From assembly GCF_009826895.1 (NCBI RefSeq), contig NZ_WUMV01000009.1, forward strand, positions 186,001 through 250,000: a DNA stretch of 64,000 nucleotides. The letters run 5' to 3'. A model generated the notes under the pieces. It was not told where the DNA came from, made no database searches, and was given only the letters and a program-made list of their open reading frames with translations. Origin of the DNA: Stappia sediminis (lineage in GTDB: Bacteria > Pseudomonadota > Alphaproteobacteria > Rhizobiales > Stappiaceae). The stretch's first letter is position 1. Each line of letters begins with the position of its first letter. Both the position numbers and the translations under genes were made by a program. Below, piece after piece: positions 39,802 through 48,515 of the stretch.

Positions 39802-41490
39802 TCAGCTGCGGTCGCGGAAACGGTTGGTTATCGGATAGCGCCGGTCGCGGCCGAAATTCTTGCGCGTTATCTTCACGCCCGGTGCCGATTGCCGGCGCTT
39901 GTATTCGGCAATGTAAAGCAGGTTCTCGATCCGGTGGATAAGCTCGCGACTGTGGCCGCGCGCCTCGATGTCGCCCACCGACATCTCGTTTTCCACGAGG
40001 CATTCCAGGATGTCGTCCAGTGCATCGTAGGGCGGGAGGCTATCCTGGTCCTTCTGGCCTTCGGCAAGCTCGGCCGAAGGTTCCTTGGTCAGGATGTTCG
40101 GCGGGATGACGATCCCCCCCGGCCCTTTCATTCCTTCGGGCCGGTTTTCGTTGCGCCACGCGGCAAGCGCATAGACTTCCGTTTTGTAGAGGTCCTTGAT
40201 CGGGTTGAAGCCGCCGTTCATATCCCCGTAGAGCGTGGCGTATCCCACCGACATTTCGGACTTGTTGCCGGTCGTGACCACCATGTAGCCGAACTTGTTG
40301 GAGATCGCCATCAGGATGACTCCGCGCGCGCGCGACTGCAGGTTTTCTTCCGTGACGCCGGTTTGCGTACCCTCGAACACACTGGCAAGCGCGCGCTGGA
40401 AACCTTCCACGGGTTCGGCGATGGGCACGGTGTCGTAGCGAATGCCGAGGTCCCTCGCCAGCTGATCGGCGTCCGTGATGCTTTCTTCCGATGTATAGCG
40501 GTAGGGCAGCATGACGCAGTGCACCTTTTCAGGCCCCAGCGCGTCCACGGCCATGGCCGCCACCACCGCGCTGTCGATACCGCCTGAAAGCCCCAGCACC
40601 ACGCCCGGAAATCCGTTCTTGCGCACGTAGTCCCGCAAGCCAATGACGCAGGCTCGCCAGTTCGCCTCGTGAAGATCGGGCAGGCTCGCCGTCGGGCCGC
40701 TTTCGCAAATCCAGCTTCCGTCCTCGCCGCGAACCCAGTCCGTAACGCCTATGCCCTCTTCGAACTGCTTCATCTGGAAGGCGAGCCGCCGGTCCGCCTG
40801 CAGCGCGAAGGATCCGCCGTCGAAAACGAGTTCGTCCTGACCACCCGCCTGGTTGCAATAGATGAAGGGCAGTCCGCTCTCCACGACACGGGCGACCGCC
40901 ACCTGCAGGCGCACTTCGGCCTTGTTGGCGTAATAGGGCGAGCCGTTCGGGACGAGCAGCATTTCGGCGCCTGTCTCCGCCAGGCACTCGCAAACCTCGT
41001 CGGTCCACACGTCCTCGCAGACCGGCACGCCAAGGCGCACGCCGCGAAAGCCGACCGGGCTCGGCAAGAGGCCCGGCTGAAACACGCGCTTTTCGTCGAA
41101 CTCGCCATAGTTCGGCAGATCGACCTTGAAGCGCACCCCCTCGACCCGGCCGCGATCGACAACGGCAACCGCGTTGTGCAGGAGTTCGCCCTCGCGCCAC
41201 GGCAACCCGATCACAACGCCCGGCCCGCCGTCCTTCGTATCTTCCACCAGTTCGTCGAGGGCCTTGCGGCAGGCGCGCACGAATGCAGGTTTCAGCACCA
41301 GGTCTTCAGGCGGATAGCCTGAGAGGAACAATTCGGAAAAAAGCACCAGATCGGCGCCTGCCTGCGTTGCCTCGGCCCTCGCCTTTCGCGCAAGTTCCAG
41401 GTTGCCGCGAACATCGCCCACGGTCGGGTTGAATTGCGCTACGGCAATACGGATACGGTTTTCGATGCGGGAAGCGCTTTCGTCGGTCAT
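39802..41490 (-). CDS. nadE: Glutamine-dependent NAD+ synthase
   Basis: Last step of NAD synthesis: deamido-NAD is amidated with ammonia from glutamine. It has 562 residues with two domains. The N-terminal nitrilase-type glutaminase has the triad Glu53 (FSELFLSGY), Lys122 and Cys158 (VPVCEDVWTDE). The C-terminal ATP-pyrophosphatase domain has the P-loop LSGGIDSA (302-308) and the TGNKSEMSVGYATLYGDMNGG segment. Confidence 0.97.
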   Translation of the reverse strand: MTDESASRIENRIRIAVAQFNPTVGDVRGNLELARKARAEATQAGADLVLFSELFLSGYPPEDLVLKPAFVRACRKALDELVEDTKDGGPGVVIGLPWREGELLHNAVAVVDRGRVEGVRFKVDLPNYGEFDEKRVFQPGLLPSPVGFRGVRLGVPVCEDVWTDEVCECLAETGAEMLLVPNGSPYYANKAEVRLQVAVARVVESGLPFIYCNQAGGQDELVFDGGSFALQADRRLAFQMKQFEEGIGVTDWVRGEDGSWICESGPTASLPDLHEANWRACVIGLRDYVRKNGFPGVVLGLSGGIDSAVVAAMAVDALGPEKVHCVMLPYRYTSEESITDADQLARDLGIRYDTVPIAEPVEGFQRALASVFEGTQTGVTEENLQSRARGVILMAISNKFGYMVVTTGNKSEMSVGYATLYGDMNGGFNPIKDLYKTEVYALAAWRNENRPEGMKGPGGIVIPPNILTKEPSAELAEGQKDQDSLPPYDALDDILECLVENEMSVGDIEARGHSRELIHRIENLLYIAEYKRRQSAPGVKITRKNFGRDRRYPITNRFRDRS

Positions 41491-41544
41491 GTCAGCGGTT
41501 TATCCCGCCATGGCCATCCATGCAATCGCCGGTTCGCCGATAGA

Positions 41545-42069
41545 TCATATGAAGACGGCTTCGTCTTCCCCTGACGGTGGTTCCTTGCGTTGGCCGTTCG
41601 CTGCCGGCATGGGAATGGACGCTCTTGGCACGGGCCCGAAATAGCGCCCCCGCCTTACGAAGGGGCGGTTCTCGCGCACCGTGCGTTCAAGGCGCGCATA
41701 CATGAGTGCGGGAGAAACGGGCTTTGCGAGAAACTCGTGAATGCCGAGCTGGAGCGCTTTGAGGATCACCGCTTTACGCGTGTCGGCACTCAGCATGATG
41801 ACGGGTGTCATGGCGATGCGTCGGTCTTCATCGGCTCTCAGCCGGGTCATGTAGTCCGCACCATCGCCGGGCCACATCACCCAGTCGCATAGGACGATAT
41901 CAGGCTGATGGTCCACAGTGGAGGAATATCCACGGTCGCCTTCGTTTGCCTCGAAAATGCGGCGAATGCCAAATCCGGTCAGGATCGCACGAAGCAGAGT
42001 CCGCATGTGCGAATTGTCGTCAATCACCAGAACGGACAACTGCGACAGGTCCATCGGGGTCAGTTGCAC
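41545..42069 (-). CDS. Single-domain response regulator (CheY-like)
   Basis: 174 residues. Receiver domain: acidic pair Asp17-Asp18 (VLVIDDN), phospho-acceptor Asp62 (VLCDWVM), Ser94 (LSAD) and Lys116 (AKPVS). A C-terminal tail of about 45 residues with FVRRGRYFGP has no output domain. This receiver-plus-RRRYFGP-tail form is common in alphaproteobacteria. No histidine kinase is adjacent. A second ATG at 42054 could be the start. Confidence 0.92.
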   Translation of the reverse strand: MQLTPMDLSQLSVLVIDDNSHMRTLLRAILTGFGIRRIFEANEGDRGYSSTVDHQPDIVLCDWVMWPGDGADYMTRLRADEDRRIAMTPVIMLSADTRKAVILKALQLGIHEFLAKPVSPALMYARLERTVRENRPFVRRGRYFGPVPRASIPMPAANGQRKEPPSGEDEAVFI

Positions 42070-42208
42070 GACTCCCCTCCCCGCTACTCCGACTGCGAAT
42101 CGCGTTCACCCCTGTACGATCAGGTGTCCAATCATTTTTACCTTAGGTCAAGTAACTCAATCGTACGGGCAGGTCGGCTGTAGACGGTTTGTAGAAGCGT
42201 TCAATGCC

Positions 42209-42991
42209 TCATTGGAAAGAGAACGTATCCATCCGGATAAGCCCGCGCGAGTGTCCTGCGAAAAGCCTGCGGCCGTTCCATCCCTCTCCCGCAAATCCCA
42301 TGGCAACGAAAATCGGCAAGAGATGCTCGTCCGTCGGGTGGTTTCTCGCGGCATGCGGCGCGCGGGCGCGATAGTCGAGCAGTGCGGCTTCGTCGCCTGC
42401 CGCCACCCGATCGCCAACCCAGTCGCCGAAGTCGTTGACCCAGTCCGGCGCGGGTGCATCAAGCGCTGGCATGCCGCCGCTGAAAAGCTCTCGCAGATTG
42501 TGGGTCAATGCGCCGCTCGCGAACAAAAGCACGTCATCGGACAGGATGTCGCGCAGCATCCGCCCGATGCGCAAATGATGCTCCGGTCCCTCGCGCGGCT
42601 GAACGGAAAGCTGGACGACCGGAATGTCGGCCTGCGGGTAGACAAGCGTCAGCGGCACCCATGTCCCGTGGTCGAACCCGCGCTGTTCCAGCACGTCGAC
42701 AGCTTGCCCCTGCTCGCGCATTCCCGTCGCGATCCTTTGGGCGAGTTGCGGATCACCCGGCGCCGGATAGACGATTTCGAACAAACGCGGATCGAAATTG
42801 CCGAAATCGTAGATCGTTTCCGGCGCGGGATCGGCGACGACGGCGGGTCTTGTCGTCTCGAAGTGCGCCGATACGCTGACGATCGCGCGCGGACGCGGCA
42901 GGTCGGCTGCGAGGCCTTCCAGAAAACCGCGTTCCGGCGTATCGAGAACCGCAAGGTCCGGCGCGCCGTGTGATACGAATAGGGCGGGCAA
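42209..42991 (-). CDS. DODA-type extradiol dioxygenase family protein
   Basis: Class III extradiol ring-cleavage dioxygenase family, like E. coli YgiD. It has 260 residues if started at TTG 42991. That codon follows GGGGAGCAGG at good spacing and gives the family's usual N-terminus PALFVSHGAPD; no in-frame ATG lies near. Metal and catalytic histidines are in SHGAP, SAHFE, FDHGTWVPL and LTHNLRELF. The natural substrate is unknown. Confidence 0.9.
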   Translation of the reverse strand: MPALFVSHGAPDLAVLDTPERGFLEGLAADLPRPRAIVSVSAHFETTRPAVVADPAPETIYDFGNFDPRLFEIVYPAPGDPQLAQRIATGMREQGQAVDVLEQRGFDHGTWVPLTLVYPQADIPVVQLSVQPREGPEHHLRIGRMLRDILSDDVLLFASGALTHNLRELFSGGMPALDAPAPDWVNDFGDWVGDRVAAGDEAALLDYRARAPHAARNHPTDEHLLPIFVAMGFAGEGWNGRRLFAGHSRGLIRMDTFSFQ

Positions 42992-43127
42992 TATACCTGC
43001 TCCCCGGCTGTTCGCCGCAGGCTTCTGCAGCGTTCTTGCCTTACAGGATAGGATACCTTCGCCACTTCCGGGAGACGCATTGCGGTGAACGGACCGATCA
43101 CGAAATCGGCCCGCGTCGGAAGGAGGG

Positions 43128-45113
43128 CTATGCGGCGGCCACGCCTGCATTCACCGATGCAAGGAACCCGTGGAGGGTATCATCGAGTTCCCCTGCAAGC
43201 CGGGTGAGGTCGTTGGCCGCCTCATCGACATTTGCCGCCTCGCGATTGTTCTCGGAGATCGTCCTTTCCACCGTGTCGACATTTTCCGTGATCTGCCCTG
43301 CCCCGCTTGCCGCTCCGCCAATTCGGTCGGCGATTTCCTGCGTCGCCGCTTCCTGCTCCCTGACAGAGGCTGAAATGCCCGCGGAAAGCCCGTCGACATC
43401 ATCGATGGTCTCGTGGATCGCCTTTATAGCCTTGACCGCCAATTCCGTAGATGCCTGGATCGCCTGGATCTGGCCTGAAATCTCCTCGGTCGCCTTCGAA
43501 GTCTGCGTCGCCAGTTCCTTGACTTCCGTTGCAACCACGGCAAAACCCTTGCCCGCTTCGCCGGCGCGGGCGGCTTCGATTGTTGCGTTCAGCGCCAGAA
43601 GATCCGTTTGCGCCGCGATGTCGGAAATCAGGCTGACGACGGCGCCGATCCGCTCGGCGGCGTTCGAAAGATTCGTGACGTCTTCGGCAGCCGAGCGGGA
43701 AACGTCGGCAGCCTTCGATATCGCCGAGCTCGCCTTGCCTGCCTGGCCTGCGATATCCTGGACGGAGGCCGCCAATTGCTGCGTCGTTACCGCGACGCCC
43801 TCCAGGCTCCGAGACGAGCTTTCGGCCGCCCTTTTCGCGGATTCGGTTTCCCTTGAGGCAGTCCCGGATATCGAGATCAGGGCCTTGGAAGAATTGCGCA
43901 TGGTGTCGGTCTGACGCGTGAGCGTCGCCGCAATCTGCGTGATCCGGTCCCTGAACGCCGCAATGGCGCCTTCCAGCCGATCGCGGTCGGCAAGGGTTTT
44001 TTCGTGACTGGTGCGGCTGGACTCCTGCAACTCCGCTTGCGCGGCAGCGCTTTTTCTGTAATCGGCAGCGGCTTCGGCAAGTGCTTGCAGTTCGTCGCCG
44101 GAGTTGAGAACCGGAAGATCCGCTGCAAGGTTGCCTTCCGTAATTTCCGTCATTCCTGCGGCGATGTGGCAGAGGGGAGTTGCGATCGACCGCGCGATGA
44201 AAAATGCAAGGGCCGCGCTCGCCAGCGCAATGATCACGCCGGAAACGACAATCAACAAGGAAGAACGCGCATGGGTTTCATCGAGTTCTATCGTGGAAGC
44301 GGAAACGATTTCCGTGGCGCGGGCTTCTGATTTCGCGAGCATTTCACTCATCAGTTCCTGGCTTGCGTGAAATGTGTCCACAGCGGAAGAAAGCGCCTGC
44401 TTCCTTTCCGCCCATGCCTTGAATCGCTCCTGATATTTCAGCAGGTAAGACCTGATATCGGCTTTTGCGCCCTCATCGAAGCTGTTCGCCTTCAATAGCG
44501 TGAGGAACTCGTCCACCCGCTTGTCGAGGCGGCCGATGTATTTTTCATCTCCACGCAGGATGAAATCTTTCTCATGCCGGCGCATTTGCAGCATCTTCAC
44601 GCGCAGAGGATCCAGCTCCACCGTACTCGAACCGCCGGTGCCGACTTCCTCGATCTTTTCCTCGATTTCATGAACCGCAGTGCGCAGCGCGCCCTGCAGG
44701 CCGGCATTCTCGTCGAAACCAAGTTCCTTCTGCAGGTTGATTGTCGCGAAAGCGTTCGACGAAAGAACACGCAAGGCGTTCTCAATGTCCGCCATCACAC
44801 CGCCATCGAGCTCGTAATCCGCACCCATCAGCTTGCCAAGTTCGCGTTCCGCAAGCGACAGACGGGCTTCGATGCGGGTTACGGCTTCCTCGCTGGGCGC
44901 CAGAAGGAACTTTTCGAGCAGCGATGCACTCCCGGCTACATGCTTGTCCAGCGACAGAAGTGTTTCGCTTGCTTTTTCCGCCTTGAGCGCCGCACGCGCC
45001 GTGTCGCTGAAGTTTTGGATCGTAACCCAGCCGATCAGGCCTACAATTACCAGTCCCAACAGACCGACCCCGGCGAGGAGTGCGAGTTTCATCCGCAAGC
45101 CAATGGTTTTCAT
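43128..45113 (-). CDS. Methyl-accepting chemotaxis protein with HBM-type sensor
   Basis: Transmembrane chemoreceptor, 661 residues. TM1 at about 10-32, and a long helical periplasmic region containing [10 protein letters not shown], typical of helical bimodular (HBM) sensors. TM2 is at about 270-295, followed by a HAMP domain ([27 protein letters not shown]). The signalling tip is the conserved hairpin near [38 protein letters not shown]. The C-terminus has no NWETF-type CheR/CheB tether. It is not linked to a che operon here. Confidence 0.95.
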   Translation of the reverse strand: MKTIGLRMKLALLAGVGLLGLVIVGLIGWVTIQNFSDTARAALKAEKASETLLSLDKHVAGSASLLEKFLLAPSEEAVTRIEARLSLAERELGKLMGADYELDGGVMADIENALRVLSSNAFATINLQKELGFDENAGLQGALRTAVHEIEEKIEEVGTGGSSTVELDPLRVKMLQMRRHEKDFILRGDEKYIGRLDKRVDEFLTLLKANSFDEGAKADIRSYLLKYQERFKAWAERKQALSSAVDTFHASQELMSEMLAKSEARATEIVSASTIELDETHARSSLLIVVSGVIIALASAALAFFIARSIATPLCHIAAGMTEITEGNLAADLPVLNSGDELQALAEAAADYRKSAAAQAELQESSRTSHEKTLADRDRLEGAIAAFRDRITQIAATLTRQTDTMRNSSKALISISGTASRETESAKRAAESSSRSLEGVAVTTQQLAASVQDIAGQAGKASSAISKAADVSRSAAEDVTNLSNAAERIGAVVSLISDIAAQTDLLALNATIEAARAGEAGKGFAVVATEVKELATQTSKATEEISGQIQAIQASTELAVKAIKAIHETIDDVDGLSAGISASVREQEAATQEIADRIGGAASGAGQITENVDTVERTISENNREAANVDEAANDLTRLAGELDDTLHGFLASVNAGVAAA

Positions 45114-45296
45114 GAATCTTTTCCCGTCAAAAGTGCAAGAATTTTTATGCAAGTACAGGTTTATATTCAGGCAGAGATGTATGGGCGGTTAAATTGACTC
45201 GGCAAAATTACCATCTGGAAAAACACAGAGTTGACGGCTTCCCGAACGCCCCCCTTACGCGGTCTCGCTTGATCACCTCCGCCTTGCACAGACAAT

Positions 45297-45336
45297 AAAA
45301 AAAACCTGCGCCCCGGCGTTTTCGCCAGGGCGCAGG
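45297..45336 (-). terminator. Intrinsic terminator after the DAHP synthase gene
   Basis: On the - strand CCTGCGCCC and GGGCGCAGG form a 9-bp stem with further inner pairing, followed by eight T residues. It starts 36 bp after the DAHP synthase stop. Confidence 0.93.
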
Positions 45337-45371
45337 CCAATCCGGATTTCTCCGTCAAATCGCGTCTTTTA

Positions 45372-46754
45372 TCAGGCGCTTGCCGCTTCCCGCTCCGCGC
45401 CGCGCTCGTCGCGTTCCTTCTTCAGGTTTTCGGCGATCAGGAAGGCGAGTTCCAGCGCTTGTTCCGCGTTGAGGCGCGGGTCGCAATGCGTGTGGTAGCG
45501 GTCCGCAAGGTCGTCCGCCGTCAGCGCGCGCGCACCACCCGTGCATTCGGTCACGTTCTTGCCGGTCATCTCGACGTGGATGCCGCCGGCATGCGTTCCC
45601 TCCGCACGGTGAACGGCGAAGAAGGCCTCGACCTCCTTTAGGATGCGCTCGAATGGCCGCGTCTTGTAGGCATTCGCGGTGATCGTGTTGCCGTGCATCG
45701 GGTCGCACGACCACACGACCTTCTTGCCCTCGCGTTCCACGGCCCGCACAAGGCCCGGCAGGTGCTCGAACACCTTGTCCGCGCCGAAACGGCAGATCAG
45801 CGTCAGCCGGCCGGCCTCATTGTCCGGGTTCAGGATGTCGATAAGCTCAAGCAGTCCGTCGGGCTTGAGTGAAGGGCCGCACTTCAGGCCAATCGGGTTC
45901 TTGATGCCGCGGAAGAACTCCACATGGGCATGGTCCGGCTGGCGGGTGCGGTCGCCGATCCAGATCATATGGCCCGAGGTCGCGTACCAGTCGCCGGAGG
46001 TGGAATCCACGCGCGTCAGGGCCTGCTCGTAGCCGAGCAGCAGTGCCTCATGGCTCGTGAAGAAATCGGTGGACCGCAGCTGCGGCGCGCTGTCGGGGTC
46101 GATACCGCACGCACGCATGAAGGAAAGCGCCTCGGATATGCGGTCGGCGAGCACCTGATAGCGGTGGTTCTGCGGGCTGTCCTTGACGAAACCGAGCATC
46201 CAGCGGTGCACGTGGTCGAGGTTCGCGAACCCGCCTTGCGCGAAAGCGCGCAAGAGGTTCAGCGTCGCCGCCGATTGGCGATAGGCCATCACCTGCCGGT
46301 TCGGATCGGGAATCCGGCTTTCCGGCGTAAAGGCGATGTCGTTGATGATGTCGCCACGGTAGCTCGGCAGTTCCAGATCGCCCTGCTTTTCGATGTTGGA
46401 GGATCGTGGCTTGGCGAACTGTCCGGCAATGCGCCCGACCTTCACCACCGGCTGCGAGGCGGCATAAGTCAGAACCACCGCCATCTGCAGGAAGACGCGG
46501 AAAAAGTCGCGAATATGGTCGGCGTGGTGTTCTGCGAAGCTTTCGGCGCAGTCGCCGCCCTGGAGCAGAAAACCGCGTCCTTCCGCGACTTCGGCGAGCT
46601 GTGCTTTCAGCTTCCTCGCCTCGCCTGCAAAAACGAGGGGCGGATAGGTCGACAGGCGATGTTCAACATCCGCCAGAGCCTCTTGATCCGGATACTCCGG
46701 CACCTGCACGATCGTCTTCGACCGCCAGGATTCCGGTGTCCATTTCTCCGCCAT
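45372..46754 (-). CDS. 3-deoxy-7-phosphoheptulonate synthase, class II
   Basis: First enzyme of the shikimate pathway, condensing PEP and erythrose 4-phosphate. It belongs to the class II (plant/Mycobacterium) family. It has 460 residues from ATG 46754 (AGGAG upstream). Signatures are [11 protein letters not shown] with the metal Cys, GQFAKPRSS, the KCGPSL region, [11 protein letters not shown] and GGIHVEMTG with the metal-binding His and Glu, and THCDPRLN. It is monocistronic with its own terminator. Confidence 0.97.
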   Translation of the reverse strand: MAEKWTPESWRSKTIVQVPEYPDQEALADVEHRLSTYPPLVFAGEARKLKAQLAEVAEGRGFLLQGGDCAESFAEHHADHIRDFFRVFLQMAVVLTYAASQPVVKVGRIAGQFAKPRSSNIEKQGDLELPSYRGDIINDIAFTPESRIPDPNRQVMAYRQSAATLNLLRAFAQGGFANLDHVHRWMLGFVKDSPQNHRYQVLADRISEALSFMRACGIDPDSAPQLRSTDFFTSHEALLLGYEQALTRVDSTSGDWYATSGHMIWIGDRTRQPDHAHVEFFRGIKNPIGLKCGPSLKPDGLLELIDILNPDNEAGRLTLICRFGADKVFEHLPGLVRAVEREGKKVVWSCDPMHGNTITANAYKTRPFERILKEVEAFFAVHRAEGTHAGGIHVEMTGKNVTECTGGARALTADDLADRYHTHCDPRLNAEQALELAFLIAENLKKERDERGAEREAASA

Positions 46755-46973
46755 TTTTCCAACTCCTAAGTCATGTCGCGCGGTCGTTCGTTGCGCGTAA
46801 CGACCGCCGCTTTCTCGACCCTTTCTCGCATGGTCAGCACGCTTTCGGAATATTGCCCGCAACAAGCGTGCGCGGGGTTATACACGCATGGGCCCCCTGT
46901 GGCCATAAGCCGGGTTGGCATTTCTTCGTCTACGCTGCGATTATTTATTTCTCTGCGTTAGGACGATTCTTCC

Positions 46974-47702
46974 ATGCGCCTTGAACACGAGCACGACCCG
47001 GAGGCGATCGCCAGAAGGCTTGAGGGCGGCCCGAGGGTCAACTACCTGCGCGACTGGATCTACGGCGGCATCGACGGTGCGGTCACCACCTTCGCGATTG
47101 TCGCCGGCGTGGTCGGGGCCGATCTTTCCTCTGGTGTCGCCATCGTGCTCGGCGTCGCCAATCTTCTGGCCGACGGTTTTTCGATGGCAGCCGCCAATTA
47201 TTCGGGCACCAAGGCGGAGCGGGATGATTATCGCCGCCTGCGCAGGATGGAGGAGCGCCATATCGATACGGTGCCGGAGGGCGAGCGCGAGGAGGTCCGC
47301 CAGATATACTCCCGAAAGGGTTATTCGGCGGGTGACCTGAGCCGCATCGTCTCCTTGATCACCTCCAGGCGTCAGGTCTGGCTCGATACCATGCTGGAGG
47401 AAGAGCATGGCGTTTCGCCCGTGCTGCGCCATCCAGTCAAGGCTGCCCTTGCCACCTTTTCGGCTTTCGTCATCTGCGGATGCGTACCGCTTCTTCCTTT
47501 CGCATTCGGCGTTGTCGATACGGCCATGATCGCAACCCTTCTCACCGGTCTCGTATTCCTCATGATCGGGGCCGCAAAGTCCGTCTGGTCAACGCAACAC
47601 TGGCTAACATCCGCCGTTGAGACCTTCGTCATAGGCATGACCGCGGCCGGCATAGCCTGGTGCGTCGGCTTCCTGCTTGAGCGTTTCGTGAACGGCGGTT
47701 GA
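46974..47702 (+). CDS. VIT1/CCC1-family iron/manganese transporter
   Basis: 242 residues with five membrane helices. The first helix bears the acidic DWIYGGIDGAVTTFAIVAGVVGA metal path, followed by LGVANLLADGFSMAAANYSGTKAE. The cytoplasmic Glu-rich loop (RRMEERHIDTVPEGEREEVRQIY and EEEHG) binds metal in relatives. Unlike rhizobial MbfA it has no N-terminal ferritin-like domain. No Irr- or Fur-type operator was recognised upstream. TTAGGA precedes the ATG. Confidence 0.93.
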   Translation: MRLEHEHDPEAIARRLEGGPRVNYLRDWIYGGIDGAVTTFAIVAGVVGADLSSGVAIVLGVANLLADGFSMAAANYSGTKAERDDYRRLRRMEERHIDTVPEGEREEVRQIYSRKGYSAGDLSRIVSLITSRRQVWLDTMLEEEHGVSPVLRHPVKAALATFSAFVICGCVPLLPFAFGVVDTAMIATLLTGLVFLMIGAAKSVWSTQHWLTSAVETFVIGMTAAGIAWCVGFLLERFVNGG

Positions 47703-47712
47703 ATGCGGCGTG

Positions 47713-48471
47713 TCAAAAGAAGCGGGCGGCCTGCGCATGGCACCGCCCTGCGATAAGCCGGGCAATTTCCTCCGTGCGGTTGCGGAACGTCTCTTCGACG
47801 ACCTTGATTTCGAAGCGCCCGGGACGATCGCTGAAGACGAGCGTTAAAAGTTCCCCGTTTTCGAGCGCCTCTTCCGGCAGGCTGACCACCTCATCTCCTG
47901 CTGGCGGGTCGATTTCATATAACGCACCGCCCTGGCCGACGAGCGTGATACGCACCCTGCCGTTGAACGCCGGCAGGCGCACCTGCGGGTTCTCGCGCTT
48001 CACGCAGTATGTTCCGGGCTTTGATACGCTCGGTTCCCAGACGGTTCGCGGATCCGCTTGCCCGGCAATACCGCCGAACGCCCGCGACGAACCGAGGATC
48101 TGCGTGTCGAGCCTGTCGCTCTTGAGGAAGGCGGATATTTCCTTGAGCGCGGACGTTCCTTCGCCCGTTGCCTCATCCTTCCCTCCGCCTGCGTGATCCT
48201 CGATACGCCCGCTGAACGGCCCCTCGATTTGGATCGTCTTCCCGCCTTGCGACAGTAGAGCGATATATTCGCCTGGAAAGAGATCGATTTCCCGTGTTTC
48301 CTCCACTATAGCGCCCCGCTCGGGAAGGCCCGTGCCCTTCGTCCGGGTGACGACGAACTCGGCGGCGAATGCCTCGGCTGCGATCAGGCAGGCAAGCGCC
48401 GCCATCAAGATACTCCCCGCCGTTCGCAAGACGCCTTGATGCCGCAATCGCGCGCTCCCGTTCCTGAGCAT
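47713..48471 (-). CDS. Secreted protein of unknown function, partner of the caspase-like gene
   Basis: 252 residues from ATG 48471 with CCAGGAA immediately upstream. A signal peptide ends near AEAFAAE. The early part, ERGAIVEETREIDLFPGEYIALLSQGGKTIQIEGPFSGRI, reads like the beta-rich FecR-type sheet, but I cannot assign it firmly. The rest has two cysteines (TYCVKRE, AGRCHAQ) and ends in a helix. The ATG and ribosome site lie inside a 51-nt palindrome that also contains the upstream caspase stop, so the two genes are probably one transcript. Confidence 0.75.
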   Translation of the reverse strand: MLRNGSARLRHQGVLRTAGSILMAALACLIAAEAFAAEFVVTRTKGTGLPERGAIVEETREIDLFPGEYIALLSQGGKTIQIEGPFSGRIEDHAGGGKDEATGEGTSALKEISAFLKSDRLDTQILGSSRAFGGIAGQADPRTVWEPSVSKPGTYCVKRENPQVRLPAFNGRVRITLVGQGGALYEIDPPAGDEVVSLPEEALENGELLTLVFSDRPGRFEIKVVEETFRNRTEEIARLIAGRCHAQAARFF

Positions 48472-48515
48472 TTCCTGGCGAAGCCGAAGCGATTTCGGCG
48501 GCAGGGAAACGCTCA
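48465..48515. repeat. 51-nt palindrome bridging two coding sequences
   Basis: TGAGC..TTTCC at one end pairs with GG.AA.GCTCA at the other, and an inner GCCGAA/TTCGGC hairpin (48483-48488/48494-48499) closes it; a few mismatches lie between. The - strand TGA stop of the caspase gene (48515-48513) and the ATG of the next gene (48471-48469) occupy its two ends. Confidence 0.75.

Noticed and set aside
42111-42173. Inverted repeat CCTGTACGAT / ATCGTACGGG between the response regulator and dioxygenase genes
   Set aside because: Nine of ten bases pair, but the loop is 39 nt and there is no T run; too weak to call a terminator or operator.
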